A DNA stretch of 28,583 nt from CAZUGA01 sp964626505 (GTDB lineage: Bacteria; Pseudomonadota; Gammaproteobacteria; Methylococcales; UBA1147), in the NCBI GenBank assembly GCA_964626505.1, contig CAZVFR010000007.1, positions 1 through 28,583 on the forward strand. Direction: 5' to 3'. Positions 6,166 through 15,165 of the stretch are shown one piece after another. The first letter of the stretch is position 1. The number at the start of each line of letters is the position of its first letter. Made by a program: the position numbers and the translations under genes. The notes below the pieces were generated by a model. It was given only the letters and a program-made list of their open reading frames with translations. It had not been told where the DNA came from and ran no database searches.

Positions 6166-7344
6166 ATGAATCATCACTTCTCCAAGTTAGCTCCGACCTA
6201 CCGGTGGATCATTCAACCGCTTTTGGTTGTCGCGATTTTGCTATTCGGTTTTTTCGGTGCCATGGGTTTATCCATGTTCAAGGAAGAGCCACAAGTAACT
6301 GAACGTAAAATCTACGCACCGTTGGTAAAGACCTTGACCATCCGGATCGATGATAAAACGCTGGTGGTCCAAGGTAACGGAACCATCGTGCCTCGGGTGC
6401 GCATTAACATCGTACCGCAAGTCGGCGGGCGTATCGTGCGAGTGCACCGGGGACTCAGAGCCGGAGGCCGGTTTAAGGCCAACGAGGTATTGCTGGAAGT
6501 TGAGCGCATTGACTACCAACTTGCCGTAACGCGCGCCAAAGCCGAAGTCCTGGCTGCTAGGAAGATCTTTGAGGTTGAAGCCGCGCAAGCCACGGTATCT
6601 AAGCAAGAATGGTTCACGCTACACCCTAAAGATGCAATTCCTCCCATCGTGGCACGAGAGCCACAAATTGTTGAAGCGCGCGCTAACATCGAAGCCGCCC
6701 AAGCCCGATTGCAACAGGCCAACCTCGATTTACAGCGCACCCGTATCCGCATGCCGTTTTCGGGCCGGGTTGTCTCCTCGTCCGTGGATGTTGGCGAAGT
6801 TGTGGTTGCGAATCAATCAGTAGGTATCGTTTACGCCAATGAATTGTTGGAGATTCCAGTTCCCATGGAACTTGATGATCTTGCATGGATCTCGATGCCG
6901 GGCAGCAGTAGCGACCTAGCTAGCCCCGCCACCGTGATGGTTTCACTGGCCGGGCAGTCCTATCGACTTGCCGGGCGTGTCGACCGTGTCGAAAGCGAAC
7001 TGGATACTTTGTCTCGTATGGTTCGTGTGGTGGTGACTTTGTCGTCTAAGGATATTCCCGAAGCGCTGAGGGACAAAGTTATACCAGGTTTGTTTGTGGA
7101 TGTGGCGATCACTACACAGCAGTTAATGGGCATAAGCGTGATACCAATGTCCGTACTGCGCGAGAACGGTATCTTGTGGACGGTCGACAAACAACGATTG
7201 CGCTTTGTCACTCCGCAAATCATCTACCGTTCGGAAAGTGAACTGTATATACGCGGACTTCCCGCGGGCACACCGATTGTTGCCAGCCAACTGGATGTAG
7301 TGACGGATGGGATGCAAATCAGAACACTCGAAAGTCCTCAATGA
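6166..7344 (+). CDS. RND efflux periplasmic adaptor subunit
   Basis: The 392-residue membrane-fusion protein of the AcrA/MexA (HlyD-like) group bridges an inner-membrane RND pump to an outer-membrane channel. One N-terminal transmembrane anchor lies at about residues 15-36. A lipoyl-type half motif (VPRVRINIVPQVGGRIVRVH) follows, then an alpha-helical hairpin rich in Ala/Glu/Gln (about 120-185), the second lipoyl half (TRIRMPFSGRVVSSSVDVG), and beta-barrel and membrane-proximal domains. There is no lipobox. It starts 14 bases after the OxyR-like gene and its stop overlaps the pump's ATG (ATGA), so the three form one operon. No outer-membrane factor is encoded here, so it must use one encoded elsewhere. 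Confidence 0.93.
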   Translation: MNHHFSKLAPTYRWIIQPLLVVAILLFGFFGAMGLSMFKEEPQVTERKIYAPLVKTLTIRIDDKTLVVQGNGTIVPRVRINIVPQVGGRIVRVHRGLRAGGRFKANEVLLEVERIDYQLAVTRAKAEVLAARKIFEVEAAQATVSKQEWFTLHPKDAIPPIVAREPQIVEARANIEAAQARLQQANLDLQRTRIRMPFSGRVVSSSVDVGEVVVANQSVGIVYANELLEIPVPMELDDLAWISMPGSSSDLASPATVMVSLAGQSYRLAGRVDRVESELDTLSRMVRVVVTLSSKDIPEALRDKVIPGLFVDVAITTQQLMGISVIPMSVLRENGILWTVDKQRLRFVTPQIIYRSESELYIRGLPAGTPIVASQLDVVTDGMQIRTLESPQ

Positions 7345-10300
7345 CGGAATCCCATTCGCCTTCGATACAACGCGGAGTCCTGGCCTGGTTCGCGGACAAT
7401 CATATTGCTGCGAATTTGTTGATGGTATTCCTGCTGCTAAGTGGCAGTCTAACCATGCTGTCGACCACGATAGAAATCTTTCCCAAGGTCGATCCGCGTA
7501 CAATTATTTTTATTGTGGCTTATCCCGGCTCTACACCCGAGGAAGTTGAGGAAAGTATCAACCGCCGTATCGAAGAGGCGGTTACCGGCATAGAGGGTAT
7601 TGACAAAGTGCGTTCGGTGGCTGCCGAAGGTGCCGGTACCGTGACCGCCGAACTCGACGATGATGCTGACGATAGAACCGTATTGGACGATATTAAATCC
7701 GCGGTGGAACAAATCCAAAGCTTCCCACCCCAAGATGCGGAGCAACCCGAGATCAAGGATACTGCAACCATTAGCCGGGCAATTACCATCGCGATCTACG
7801 GACAGGCATCTGAGCGAACCTTGCGCGAATTTGCTTTTCGGGTGCGTGACGAAATCACATCGATAGACGGTATCTCTATCGCCAATGTGCAAGGTGTCCG
7901 CGACTACGAAATCAGCGTAGAAGTCAGCGAGCGCACGCTACGCAAACATCGCATAAGCTTTCAGGACGTGGCCGAAGCGGTGCGCAATTTTTCGCTAAAA
8001 TTGTCCGGTGGCACGATACACACCAAAAATCGCGAGATCCTGCTGCGCGCCGACGGCCAAGCCTACCGGAGCAGTGATTTTGAAGCGATTATCCTACGCA
8101 CCAATACAGATGGCACAATACTCCGACTCGGGGATATAAGCCACGTTAGGGATGGTTTCGAAGATATCGATATGTCTAACCTGTTTAACGGTGAGCCCGC
8201 GGCTTTTGTTAACGTATCGCGAGTCGGCGACCAGCAAGTTCTGCAAATCGAAGAAACGGTAAAAGAATACGTCAAGAATCTGCCTTTACCTGAAGGGGTA
8301 AAAAGTACGGTTTGGTCCAATCGCGCCGAAAACCTCAGGGACCGCATCGACCTATTGGTGCGTAACGGGTTAATGGGATTGGTTTTGGTCTTCGCGGTGC
8401 TGGTTTTATTTCTGAATTTGCGGTTGGCATTCTGGACAACGCTGGGTATTCCCATTTCTTTCCTGGGTGCGTTTATCATCATCAACGCGGTCGGTGCCAC
8501 CATCAACATGATCACCTTGTTTGCGTTTATCTTGGTGCTCGGCATTGTTGTCGACGACGCGATTATTGTGGGCGAAGCTATTTACGCGAAACGCGAACAA
8601 GGACGACCACCACTGGCCGCGGCCATCGAGGGTTTGCATGAGGTGATTATGCCGGTCAGCGTAGGTGTATTGACCACTATACTGGCCTTTATTCCATTAT
8701 TGTTCACCAGCGGCTTTCTGGGCAAGATACTTTGGGTCATTCCGGTGGTTGTTATCAGTGTACTGGTGATGTCATTGGTCGAAGCCAGCTTGGTTTTGCC
8801 TGCGCACTTGTCCAATGTGCGCACCAGCCATGCTGACGGTGCAATTCCCTGGATACAGGAAAAGCTTCGAGGATTATTGCTGCGCGTGATCGACAAGTTT
8901 TATATGCCGACGCTACGACTCGCGATCAGCCAGCCCTACACGACGATCGCCATTGCTGTATGCATTTTGATGCTCGCACTGGGCTCTATGGCCGGGGGGC
9001 ATTTGAAATCGGTATTTTTCCCGGCGATAGATGGCGACAACATCGCGGCCAAGCTGCGCATGCCCAGCGGAACCCCAGCTTCCGAAACTGAGATCGTGAT
9101 TAACCATATGCTGGACGCTGCCCTAAAAACCCGCGAAGATTTTGACGCACGATTGCCGACCGGTTCGCCTTCAATCATTCGGAATATTTCGGCCAGTGTC
9201 GGTTCTACGCCATTTTCGGGGCGTGGCGGGCCCGGTAGAAAACGCAATTCGTCAGCCGGTAGTCATTTTGGCGAAGTCAAAATCGAGCTATTGCGCGGCG
9301 CGCAAAGACCTTTCAAAACCGCGGCGATAGAGGCCAACTGGCGAGATCTTGTGGGTGAGATTCCCGGCGCGGAGATTACTTTTAACAGCAGCATATTGTC
9401 GGCCGGCTCAGATATCAATGTGGAACTCGCGCACGCGAAGTTCGATCAGCTTTTGATAGCCAGTAACAAGCTGAAAGTCGCGTTGGCCAATAAAACCGGC
9501 GTGGCTGAAATAACCGACTCTTTTGAAATCGGAAAACCCGAGCTGCGGTTGGCTCTGAAAGATACCGGAATAGCAGCCGGACTTACGCTAAATGACTTGG
9601 CCCGACAGGTCCGGCAAGCATTTTACGGTGTCGAAGCCCAGCGCGTACAACGCGGCCGTGATGATGTCAAAGTGTTGGTGCGTTATTCCGAATCCGAACG
9701 CCACAGCTTGGACACTTTATATAATATGCGAATAAGGCTCGAATCCGGTGAAGAAGTACCGTTTCATGTCGTCGCAAGTGTTACCGCATCGCGCGGATAC
9801 GCGACCATTAACAGGGCTGACCGGCGGCGCGTAGTCACTGTCAGCGCCAAAGTCGATGACGAAATCGCCAATGCCAACGAGATTAACGCGGACTTGCGCA
9901 ACAATGTACTCGCCAAGCTGGAACGCGATTTGCCGGGCTTGGTTTACTCGTTTGAAGGCGCGGAGAAAGAACGCACTGAAAGTTTACAGAGTCTTGGAAA
10001 AGCACTGTCGGTTGCAATGATCGCAATTTTCTCGGTGCTGGCGATCCAATTACGCAGCTATACCCAACCTTTGATTATCATGTCGGTCATACCCCTGGGT
10101 TTCGTTGGAGCCGCGATCGGACATTGGATTCTGGGTTATCCCATTAGTTTTTTCTCAATGTTTGGTTTGGTCGCACTGTCCGGTGTGGTGATAAATGACT
10201 CGCTGATATTGATGGATATGATTAATCGTTTGTGCGAACAAGGCTTATCGACCCATGCTGCGATCCTAGCCGCGGGTCAAAGGCGCTTCAGACCCATTTT

Positions 10301-10523
10301 TTTTACCACCTTGACCACCTGTGTTGGCTTGGCCCCGATCATTTCAGAAAAAAGCCTACAAGCGCAGTTTTTGATACCCATGGCGATCAGCCTGGCCTTC
10401 GGAGTGGCCTTCGCTACGTTAATAACCCTATTCACCGTGCCGGCTTTGTGCATGATACGATCACAAATCGGCGGGCAAGTAGGGCGAATCCTGCAGGGGC
10501 GTGAGTCGGAAGAAAGTTTTTGA
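7341..10523 (+). CDS. RND efflux transporter permease
   Basis: This 1060-residue proton-driven pump is of the AcrB/HAE1-like RND superfamily. It has the usual duplicated plan: a transmembrane helix, a large periplasmic loop, six helices, a second transmembrane helix (about 530-550), a second loop and five or six final helices. The TM4 proton-relay pair in GIVVDDAIIVGEAIY falls at residues 405-406 (AcrB D407/D408). The pseudo-repeat GLVALSGVVINDSLIL lies near the C-terminus. A Gly/Arg/Ser-rich insert (FSGRGGPGRKRNSSAG, near residue 630) interrupts the second periplasmic region. Substrates cannot be read from sequence. The 4-base overlap with the adaptor gene and the redox regulator upstream suggest export of oxidising or redox-active compounds, or of their products. 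Confidence 0.94.
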   Translation: MTESHSPSIQRGVLAWFADNHIAANLLMVFLLLSGSLTMLSTTIEIFPKVDPRTIIFIVAYPGSTPEEVEESINRRIEEAVTGIEGIDKVRSVAAEGAGTVTAELDDDADDRTVLDDIKSAVEQIQSFPPQDAEQPEIKDTATISRAITIAIYGQASERTLREFAFRVRDEITSIDGISIANVQGVRDYEISVEVSERTLRKHRISFQDVAEAVRNFSLKLSGGTIHTKNREILLRADGQAYRSSDFEAIILRTNTDGTILRLGDISHVRDGFEDIDMSNLFNGEPAAFVNVSRVGDQQVLQIEETVKEYVKNLPLPEGVKSTVWSNRAENLRDRIDLLVRNGLMGLVLVFAVLVLFLNLRLAFWTTLGIPISFLGAFIIINAVGATINMITLFAFILVLGIVVDDAIIVGEAIYAKREQGRPPLAAAIEGLHEVIMPVSVGVLTTILAFIPLLFTSGFLGKILWVIPVVVISVLVMSLVEASLVLPAHLSNVRTSHADGAIPWIQEKLRGLLLRVIDKFYMPTLRLAISQPYTTIAIAVCILMLALGSMAGGHLKSVFFPAIDGDNIAAKLRMPSGTPASETEIVINHMLDAALKTREDFDARLPTGSPSIIRNISASVGSTPFSGRGGPGRKRNSSAGSHFGEVKIELLRGAQRPFKTAAIEANWRDLVGEIPGAEITFNSSILSAGSDINVELAHAKFDQLLIASNKLKVALANKTGVAEITDSFEIGKPELRLALKDTGIAAGLTLNDLARQVRQAFYGVEAQRVQRGRDDVKVLVRYSESERHSLDTLYNMRIRLESGEEVPFHVVASVTASRGYATINRADRRRVVTVSAKVDDEIANANEINADLRNNVLAKLERDLPGLVYSFEGAEKERTESLQSLGKALSVAMIAIFSVLAIQLRSYTQPLIIMSVIPLGFVGAAIGHWILGYPISFFSMFGLVALSGVVINDSLILMDMINRLCEQGLSTHAAILAAGQRRFRPIFFTTLTTCVGLAPIISEKSLQAQFLIPMAISLAFGVAFATLITLFTVPALCMIRSQIGGQVGRILQGRESEESF

Positions 10524-10583
10524 TCAGGTTCGAATTTGAGTAGGGATAAAAATCCTTAGCACAAGTTCGTTCAGTTTATGGGC

Positions 10584-11747
10584 TTAATACCCATACCTTA
10601 GATATTGAATTTGCTGCAATATGCCCGACTCTTCCAGATAGACTAGACTACCGCCGATTAGCAAGGCACCCACCAGAACAGCCGATGCAATTTTCCAAAC
10701 GCTGTACGGTCGTTCACCTTGAACTTGACCCGTGCGGCCATTGATTACGAAGCGATACGATTTATCTTTATAGCGAAACGCGGCCGACCAAATCGGCAGC
10801 AAACAATGTTTATAGGTCGTGTCCCGGTGATGGGTGCGTACCTGGTGAATACGCTGCTGGTCTCCGCCAATGTCGAAAGCTATATCCTGGTGGATTACGT
10901 TGTCCATGACCTGCTTGGCCCGGTCAAAGCCTTCGTCCAAATCAACTTGATAATATTCGCTGCTAAAACCGCTTAAAAACTTTTCGTTGTAAGGCACAAG
11001 ATTTTCCAAATCCCAGGGTTGCAGCCTGTCCAAAATTTGTCTGGGCAAGGAATTGCTGGCACCGACAAGCAAGTCATCGAAAAATCGCGTAACCCGACCT
11101 CGTGCGGCGGTCCATCGAATTTTGGGAATCCGCCTGATAGCGGTTACCGGCCGCCCGTTTTGTATGGTTTGAACCCGCCGGCGCACATAATAGACATCAC
11201 CCCGGGCGCCGGTGTAGGTGGACTCCGTAAGACTGTCATAGGTCCAATAGGGCAGGTAAATGCCCACAAGCTTGGTATCCTCGCGCGCATAATGCTTTAC
11301 TTTTGTGGGCGCGAACCATAACCCTTTGAGCCACACTCGATACTGTTGCTGAGCCTGTTGGTCATCGATATGAAAAGGCAGTAATGATTTGGGTTTGATT
11401 AGCCTACTCTGGACCGTACGGGTAACAATGTCGGTGCCACAAAACGGACATTCACCCGCGTGAACACTGTTTTCGAACTTGAAATGTGCACCGCAGGTTT
11501 CGCATTGAATTTGCCGACTTTCGGTTACTGGGGGTGCTTTGGCGAGCTGGGCCAGCGTTTCGTGTAAATCGTATTCCTGAATCGCTTCCAGCTGATTCTC
11601 GATCAGATTGTTCTGACCACAATACTCGCAAATCAGGTGTCGAGTTCCGGCCGCAAACTTCAACATTGCACCGCATCGGCCACAAGGGAAACGATGGGTT
11701 TCGACCCTGTTAATTGCAGTACTTATCTTTAATTTAGCTCCACCCAC
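10584..11747 (-). CDS. Double zinc-ribbon membrane protein, YdjG-like
   Basis: The 387-residue protein has two four-Cys zinc ribbons: C22-x2-C25...C40-x2-C43 and C82-x2-C85...C100-x2-C103. A long soluble domain follows (KSLLPFHIDD, LPYWTYDSLTESTYTGARGD, FRYKDKSYRFVINGRTG), then a C-terminal transmembrane helix (about 355-375). This is the 'TFIIB-type zinc ribbon' family that includes B. subtilis YdjG, which works with the SPFH protein YdjI. The neighbour encoded 32 bases upstream is a YdjI-like SPFH protein. Only a GTG start with no good ribosome-binding site is available at 11747, so the exact start is uncertain. It is the last gene of the operon. A role as membrane receptor or partner for the SPFH protein is inferred. 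Confidence 0.8.
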   Translation of the reverse strand: MGGAKLKISTAINRVETHRFPCGRCGAMLKFAAGTRHLICEYCGQNNLIENQLEAIQEYDLHETLAQLAKAPPVTESRQIQCETCGAHFKFENSVHAGECPFCGTDIVTRTVQSRLIKPKSLLPFHIDDQQAQQQYRVWLKGLWFAPTKVKHYAREDTKLVGIYLPYWTYDSLTESTYTGARGDVYYVRRRVQTIQNGRPVTAIRRIPKIRWTAARGRVTRFFDDLLVGASNSLPRQILDRLQPWDLENLVPYNEKFLSGFSSEYYQVDLDEGFDRAKQVMDNVIHQDIAFDIGGDQQRIHQVRTHHRDTTYKHCLLPIWSAAFRYKDKSYRFVINGRTGQVQGERPYSVWKIASAVLVGALLIGGSLVYLEESGILQQIQYLRYGY

Positions 11748-11779
11748 ACTGGCGCACTAGTCGATAGAATCGCAACGCG

Positions 11780-12889
11780 TCACGATTTTGGAATAGGTGG
11801 TGGAGTGTTCGAAAATAGGGCTGTCAGTTGTGGAACCTTGGCCGCTTGAGTCCATTCGACGAGAGTCTGGTTCCACAGCAATGTCGAGGCTATTATTTCG
11901 CCGCTGTTAATTTTTTCTTTAATAGTTGCCTGATCGAAAGGGCCTGTTTGCCGACCTTCGACCGCAACAAAATACGCATCGCTGGTCGGAATGGGTGGCG
12001 GAGCAGCGGATTTCTGGATGGGATTTGAAGCAGAAGAGGACAGTGTTTCACCCATTTTTTGGGCGATAGCAAATCCCATTCCCATGCCAATACCTTCCGA
12101 CGCGCCTCCGGCAGGATTTTCCGCGGCCGCTTGCATGGCTTCGGCGGCCTGAAAACTGGTGTAGTCGCGCAAGTTTCCGAGTATGCCCATACTAGTGCGT
12201 TTATCCAAGGCTTCTTCGACCTTGGGGGGTAACGAGATATTTTCGACCAGTATTTTGGTCATTTCCAGCCCGTATTCGCGGAATTCGGGTTGGAGTTTTG
12301 CGCTTATAAATTCGCCTAGATCGTCATAATTGGCCGCCAAATCCAGAACCGGTATATCTGATTCGCCAAGGATTGATGCAAATCTTGATAAGATCAGGTT
12401 GCGCAGCTGCTCAGTAATTTCATCAGTGCGGAAATGGCCATCGGTACCCACGATTTCTTTTATGAACACAATAGGCTCTTTGATTCGAACGCTATAGGTA
12501 CCAAATGCTCTGAGCCTGACGACCCCAAATTCTTTGTCTCGCAGCATCAGCGCGTTTTTAGTTCCCCATTTGAGATCGGTAAAGCGGCGGGTATTGAAAA
12601 AATAGACTTCGGCTTTGAACGGGCTGTTGAAACCATGCGGCCAATTCTCCAGCGTGGTCAAGAGGGGCATGTTGTTGGTTTCTAGCCGGTACAAACCGGG
12701 CTCGTACAAATCGGCCACTCGTCCTTCGTTTACCAATACGGCGACTTGAGACTCTCGCACCGTCATCATTGCGCCATATTTAATCTCGTTGCCGTAGCGT
12801 TCGAAGCGGTAAACCATAGTATCGCTACTATCGTCCAGCCATTCGATGACATCGACGAATTCGCCAAAAACCTTATCCCATAAACCCAT
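11780..12889 (-). CDS. SPFH-domain protein with C-terminal GYF_2 domain, YdjI-like
   Basis: The chosen start, ATG 12889, begins MGLWDKVFGEFVDVIEW as in YdjI-type proteins and has GGGGG 7 bases upstream; a TTG at 12901 is the alternative. The protein has 369 residues. The N-terminal half is an SPFH (stomatin/prohibitin/flotillin-type) domain, often labelled 'virion core protein'; see ESQVAVLVNEGRVADLYEPG and FGTYSVRIKEPIVFIKEIVG. A Gly/Ala/Met-rich linker follows (EGIGMGMGFAIAQKMG). A GYF_2/DUF4339 domain closes the protein (YFVAVEGRQTGPFDQATIKE, LLWNQTLVEWTQAAKVPQL). SPFH proteins oligomerise on membranes. It lies between TelA and the zinc-ribbon protein in an operon, pointing to a membrane-stress complex. 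Confidence 0.87.
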   Translation of the reverse strand: MGLWDKVFGEFVDVIEWLDDSSDTMVYRFERYGNEIKYGAMMTVRESQVAVLVNEGRVADLYEPGLYRLETNNMPLLTTLENWPHGFNSPFKAEVYFFNTRRFTDLKWGTKNALMLRDKEFGVVRLRAFGTYSVRIKEPIVFIKEIVGTDGHFRTDEITEQLRNLILSRFASILGESDIPVLDLAANYDDLGEFISAKLQPEFREYGLEMTKILVENISLPPKVEEALDKRTSMGILGNLRDYTSFQAAEAMQAAAENPAGGASEGIGMGMGFAIAQKMGETLSSSASNPIQKSAAPPPIPTSDAYFVAVEGRQTGPFDQATIKEKINSGEIIASTLLWNQTLVEWTQAAKVPQLTALFSNTPPPIPKS

Positions 12890-12906
12890 AATGGCCCCCA
12901 AAAACC

Positions 12907-14088
12907 CTATACGGCGGCATCACCAGCATCACTAACTGGCGGCGCACTGGCCGCCGAAAGCACCTTGCGCAGTTCGGCTTCGCATTGTTGCAGCTGACCC
13001 ACCGCTTGCGTACGCATTTTCTTGCCTTCGTCGGCAATCTGCAAGCTTTCTTCTATAGTTGCGATCAAGGTCTGGTTAGCCTGTTTGACGGCTTCGATAT
13101 CGAATACACCGCGTTCCAACTGCTTACGCGTTTCAGCATTGGCTAACTTTAAATTTTCCGCGTTCGCCTTGAGTAAATCGTTGGTTAAATCTGTGGCTTC
13201 CTTGACCGTTTCTGCAGCTTCCGCGGATCGGAAGATGGTTACCGCGGTAGCCAGCTGTTGGCGCCATAGCGGTATGGTATTCACGATGGTTGAATTTATT
13301 TTGTTAACCAAACCCTTGTCATTTTCCTGAACCAGTCGAATGCTGGGCAAACTTTGCATCGCAACCTGGCGAGTCAAGCGCAAGTCGTGCACTCTACGCT
13401 CCAAATCGTCCCGCGCTGACCGCAAGTCGCGCAACTCTTGCGCATCAATGACTTGATCACTGGATTCGGTTTCGCGCTGTTTGAGCGGAATGAGTTCATT
13501 GTCCAAATGATCGAGTTTTTCCTCGCCCGCCGCGATATAGAGTTCTAAGGTATGAAAATATTCGAGATTTGCATCGTATAAGCGATCCAATGCCGTAATA
13601 TCGGTTAATAAACGGGTTTCGTGACTCTCCAGGTTATTCGTTATCGTATCGATTTGCTTGCGTACTTCCTCGTATTGCTGCAGGAACTGAACCACCGGTT
13701 TGGCCTTGCCGAACAAGCGCGCAAAAAAACCCAGCTTTTTATTCGGATCCAACTCATCCACATCAAAACCGCGGAGGGTAGCCACCATTTCACTTAAGTC
13801 ATCGCCAGCCGGTCCTAACGCTTTGTTTTTTACCCCATCGAGCATGCGATCGGAAATTGTAGTCAGTCGCTCTTGTGCCTTGCTGCCGAAATATAGGATG
13901 GACTTTGTGTCCTCCATATCGATTTCGGATACCAATTTGTCGATATCGAGTTGGTCGTCGCTGGGTGCTTCGGCGTATGAAACGACGTCCGCGTTTACGC
14001 CCGGGACAACCTCATCAAACCCACTGCTACCCGGAATTTCACTGCTATCTTTCTTGGTATTCATCTGTATTGGTTTGTCATCGCTCAT
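12907..14088 (-). CDS. telA: TelA / toxic anion resistance family protein
   Basis: The 393-residue cytoplasmic, mostly alpha-helical protein has family signatures KKLGFFARLFGKAKPVVQFL, QIDTITNNLESHETRLLTDI and LDRLYDANLEYFHTLELYIAAGE. Next come LRLTRQVAMQSLPSIRLVQ and, further on, IPLWRQQLATAV, typical of TelA/YaaN. A Asp/Ser-rich N-terminus (residues 1-55) and an Ala-rich C-terminus flank the core. TelA members were linked to tellurite and lantibiotic tolerance, but the biochemical activity is unknown. It lies 17 bases before the SPFH gene start and 56 bases after xpaC, matching the xpaC-yaaN pairing known in Bacillus. Reading of the ATG at 14088 is supported by GGGGATAGAG upstream. Confidence 0.9.
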   Translation of the reverse strand: MSDDKPIQMNTKKDSSEIPGSSGFDEVVPGVNADVVSYAEAPSDDQLDIDKLVSEIDMEDTKSILYFGSKAQERLTTISDRMLDGVKNKALGPAGDDLSEMVATLRGFDVDELDPNKKLGFFARLFGKAKPVVQFLQQYEEVRKQIDTITNNLESHETRLLTDITALDRLYDANLEYFHTLELYIAAGEEKLDHLDNELIPLKQRETESSDQVIDAQELRDLRSARDDLERRVHDLRLTRQVAMQSLPSIRLVQENDKGLVNKINSTIVNTIPLWRQQLATAVTIFRSAEAAETVKEATDLTNDLLKANAENLKLANAETRKQLERGVFDIEAVKQANQTLIATIEESLQIADEGKKMRTQAVGQLQQCEAELRKVLSAASAPPVSDAGDAAV

Positions 14089-14144
14089 ATTCTCTATCCC
14101 CTCAGTATTGCTCCATTATCCACATGTTATAGCTATAGGATGTC

Positions 14145-15002
14145 TCAAAGAATCCCTTCGCGTTTTAACTGGGTTGCAAGCACCTCCATCTGCACATCCA
14201 AATCGAAGAAATCATTTTCCAGTAATTTTTGTTTTTGCTCCCTAAATACTTTTTCGATAGTTACTAAAATGTTACGAAAATTTTGTTCGAGCTCATCAGA
14301 TTCCATCTTCTCGTGTGTCTTCGCGTAACCCTCGCTGACTTTACGTGCACCGACCAAGTATACATTCAAAAACTTTCGCGCTCGCCGAATATCTCCAGGA
14401 TCTTGTTCAATCACCTCAAGCACCTCTCTGGCCGCACCGCATATGCGTATTATCCGGCTGTTGAACTCTGTGTTGTCGATGCGCTGATTTGCGTGCTCGA
14501 TTTCCGTAATAATCTGTTCGGCAGTGGCAATTGTTTCGGTGATTTCTGCAGCGCTGTAACCATGGCTGCCGGTAACCATTTTTTCTATTCTGGGGTCGAA
14601 ACCATAAGTCAAATACATGCCCAATAGTGCTCCGACTCCAAATGCAATTGAAACCAACACTGTGTAGTTTGCTCCGAGCCAGGCGATCAACGTTGTAGCG
14701 ATCGCAACCAAGATAGCAGCATAGGTTTTAAGCGCCCATTTCGGTGGATTGCTTATACGCTTGTCATGGTATTTGGCTTCCTCCACCAAACCCCGGCGCA
14801 GCAGGATTGCGGCCAACAAATACAACGTGTAACTGCCGCCGTTTGCGAAAATTCCGACTAAATGGCCTTTTCCAAAAGCAATGACTGTCGCGGGAACGGC
14901 CGCTAAGGGCAGAAAATACAACAGTAGTCCCTTTAAGCGCAGTGGAGGTGTAGGCGCTTTGACGAAGCGTTTGGGCTTCGGTTTGACGGACGAACGCGAC
15001 AT
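14145..15002 (-). CDS. XpaC-like membrane protein (5-bromo-4-chloroindolyl phosphate hydrolysis family)
   Basis: The 285-residue protein has a basic Pro/Lys-rich N-terminus (residues 1-22) and four hydrophobic segments in two pairs: about 25-45, 50-68, 90-110 and 113-131. After these comes the conserved cytoplasmic helical domain: DPRIEKMVTGSHGYSAAEI, INRIDNTEF-like pairing helices, then FLNVYLVGARKVSEGYAKT and ILVTIEKVFREQ. This is the XpaC family. The historical X-phosphate hydrolysis name came from a cloning phenotype and should not be read as an enzymatic function. Coupling to TelA is a known conserved pairing. The small exported peptide gene ends 31 bases upstream. The ribosome-binding site is weak. 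Confidence 0.85.
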   Translation of the reverse strand: MSRSSVKPKPKRFVKAPTPPLRLKGLLLYFLPLAAVPATVIAFGKGHLVGIFANGGSYTLYLLAAILLRRGLVEEAKYHDKRISNPPKWALKTYAAILVAIATTLIAWLGANYTVLVSIAFGVGALLGMYLTYGFDPRIEKMVTGSHGYSAAEITETIATAEQIITEIEHANQRIDNTEFNSRIIRICGAAREVLEVIEQDPGDIRRARKFLNVYLVGARKVSEGYAKTHEKMESDELEQNFRNILVTIEKVFREQKQKLLENDFFDLDVQMEVLATQLKREGIL

Positions 15003-15033
15003 GGTAGAGTAATTTGTGACTCGCGGGACTGGC

Positions 15034-15165
15034 TTATTTCAGCCTGCTTTGAAGTGTTGGATTATTTTGAATCGTACCTGCATTAGCCACGGACTGAAAG
15101 GTCGCGATTCCGATTGTTGCGATGAGCAACGTCAATCCAAGCAATTTTCTGAGCAAATTGGGCAT
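15034..15165 (-). CDS. Small exported peptide (43 aa) at the head of the xpaC operon
   Basis: The minus strand from ATG 15165 to TAA 15034-15036 encodes MPNLLRKLLGLTLLIATIGI followed by ATFQSVANAGTIQNNPTLQS and RLK. It has a textbook Sec signal peptide: a basic N-region, a hydrophobic core, and an AxA-type site VANA before GT. This leaves a mature peptide of only about 14 residues. AGGGAT lies 6 bases before the ATG, a good ribosome-binding site. The stop is 31 bases before the xpaC ATG on the same strand, so co-transcription is likely. No family is recognised. It could be a secreted peptide or the remnant of a longer exported protein. Coding status rests on ribosome-binding site, signal peptide and position. 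Confidence 0.55.
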   Translation of the reverse strand: MPNLLRKLLGLTLLIATIGIATFQSVANAGTIQNNPTLQSRLK

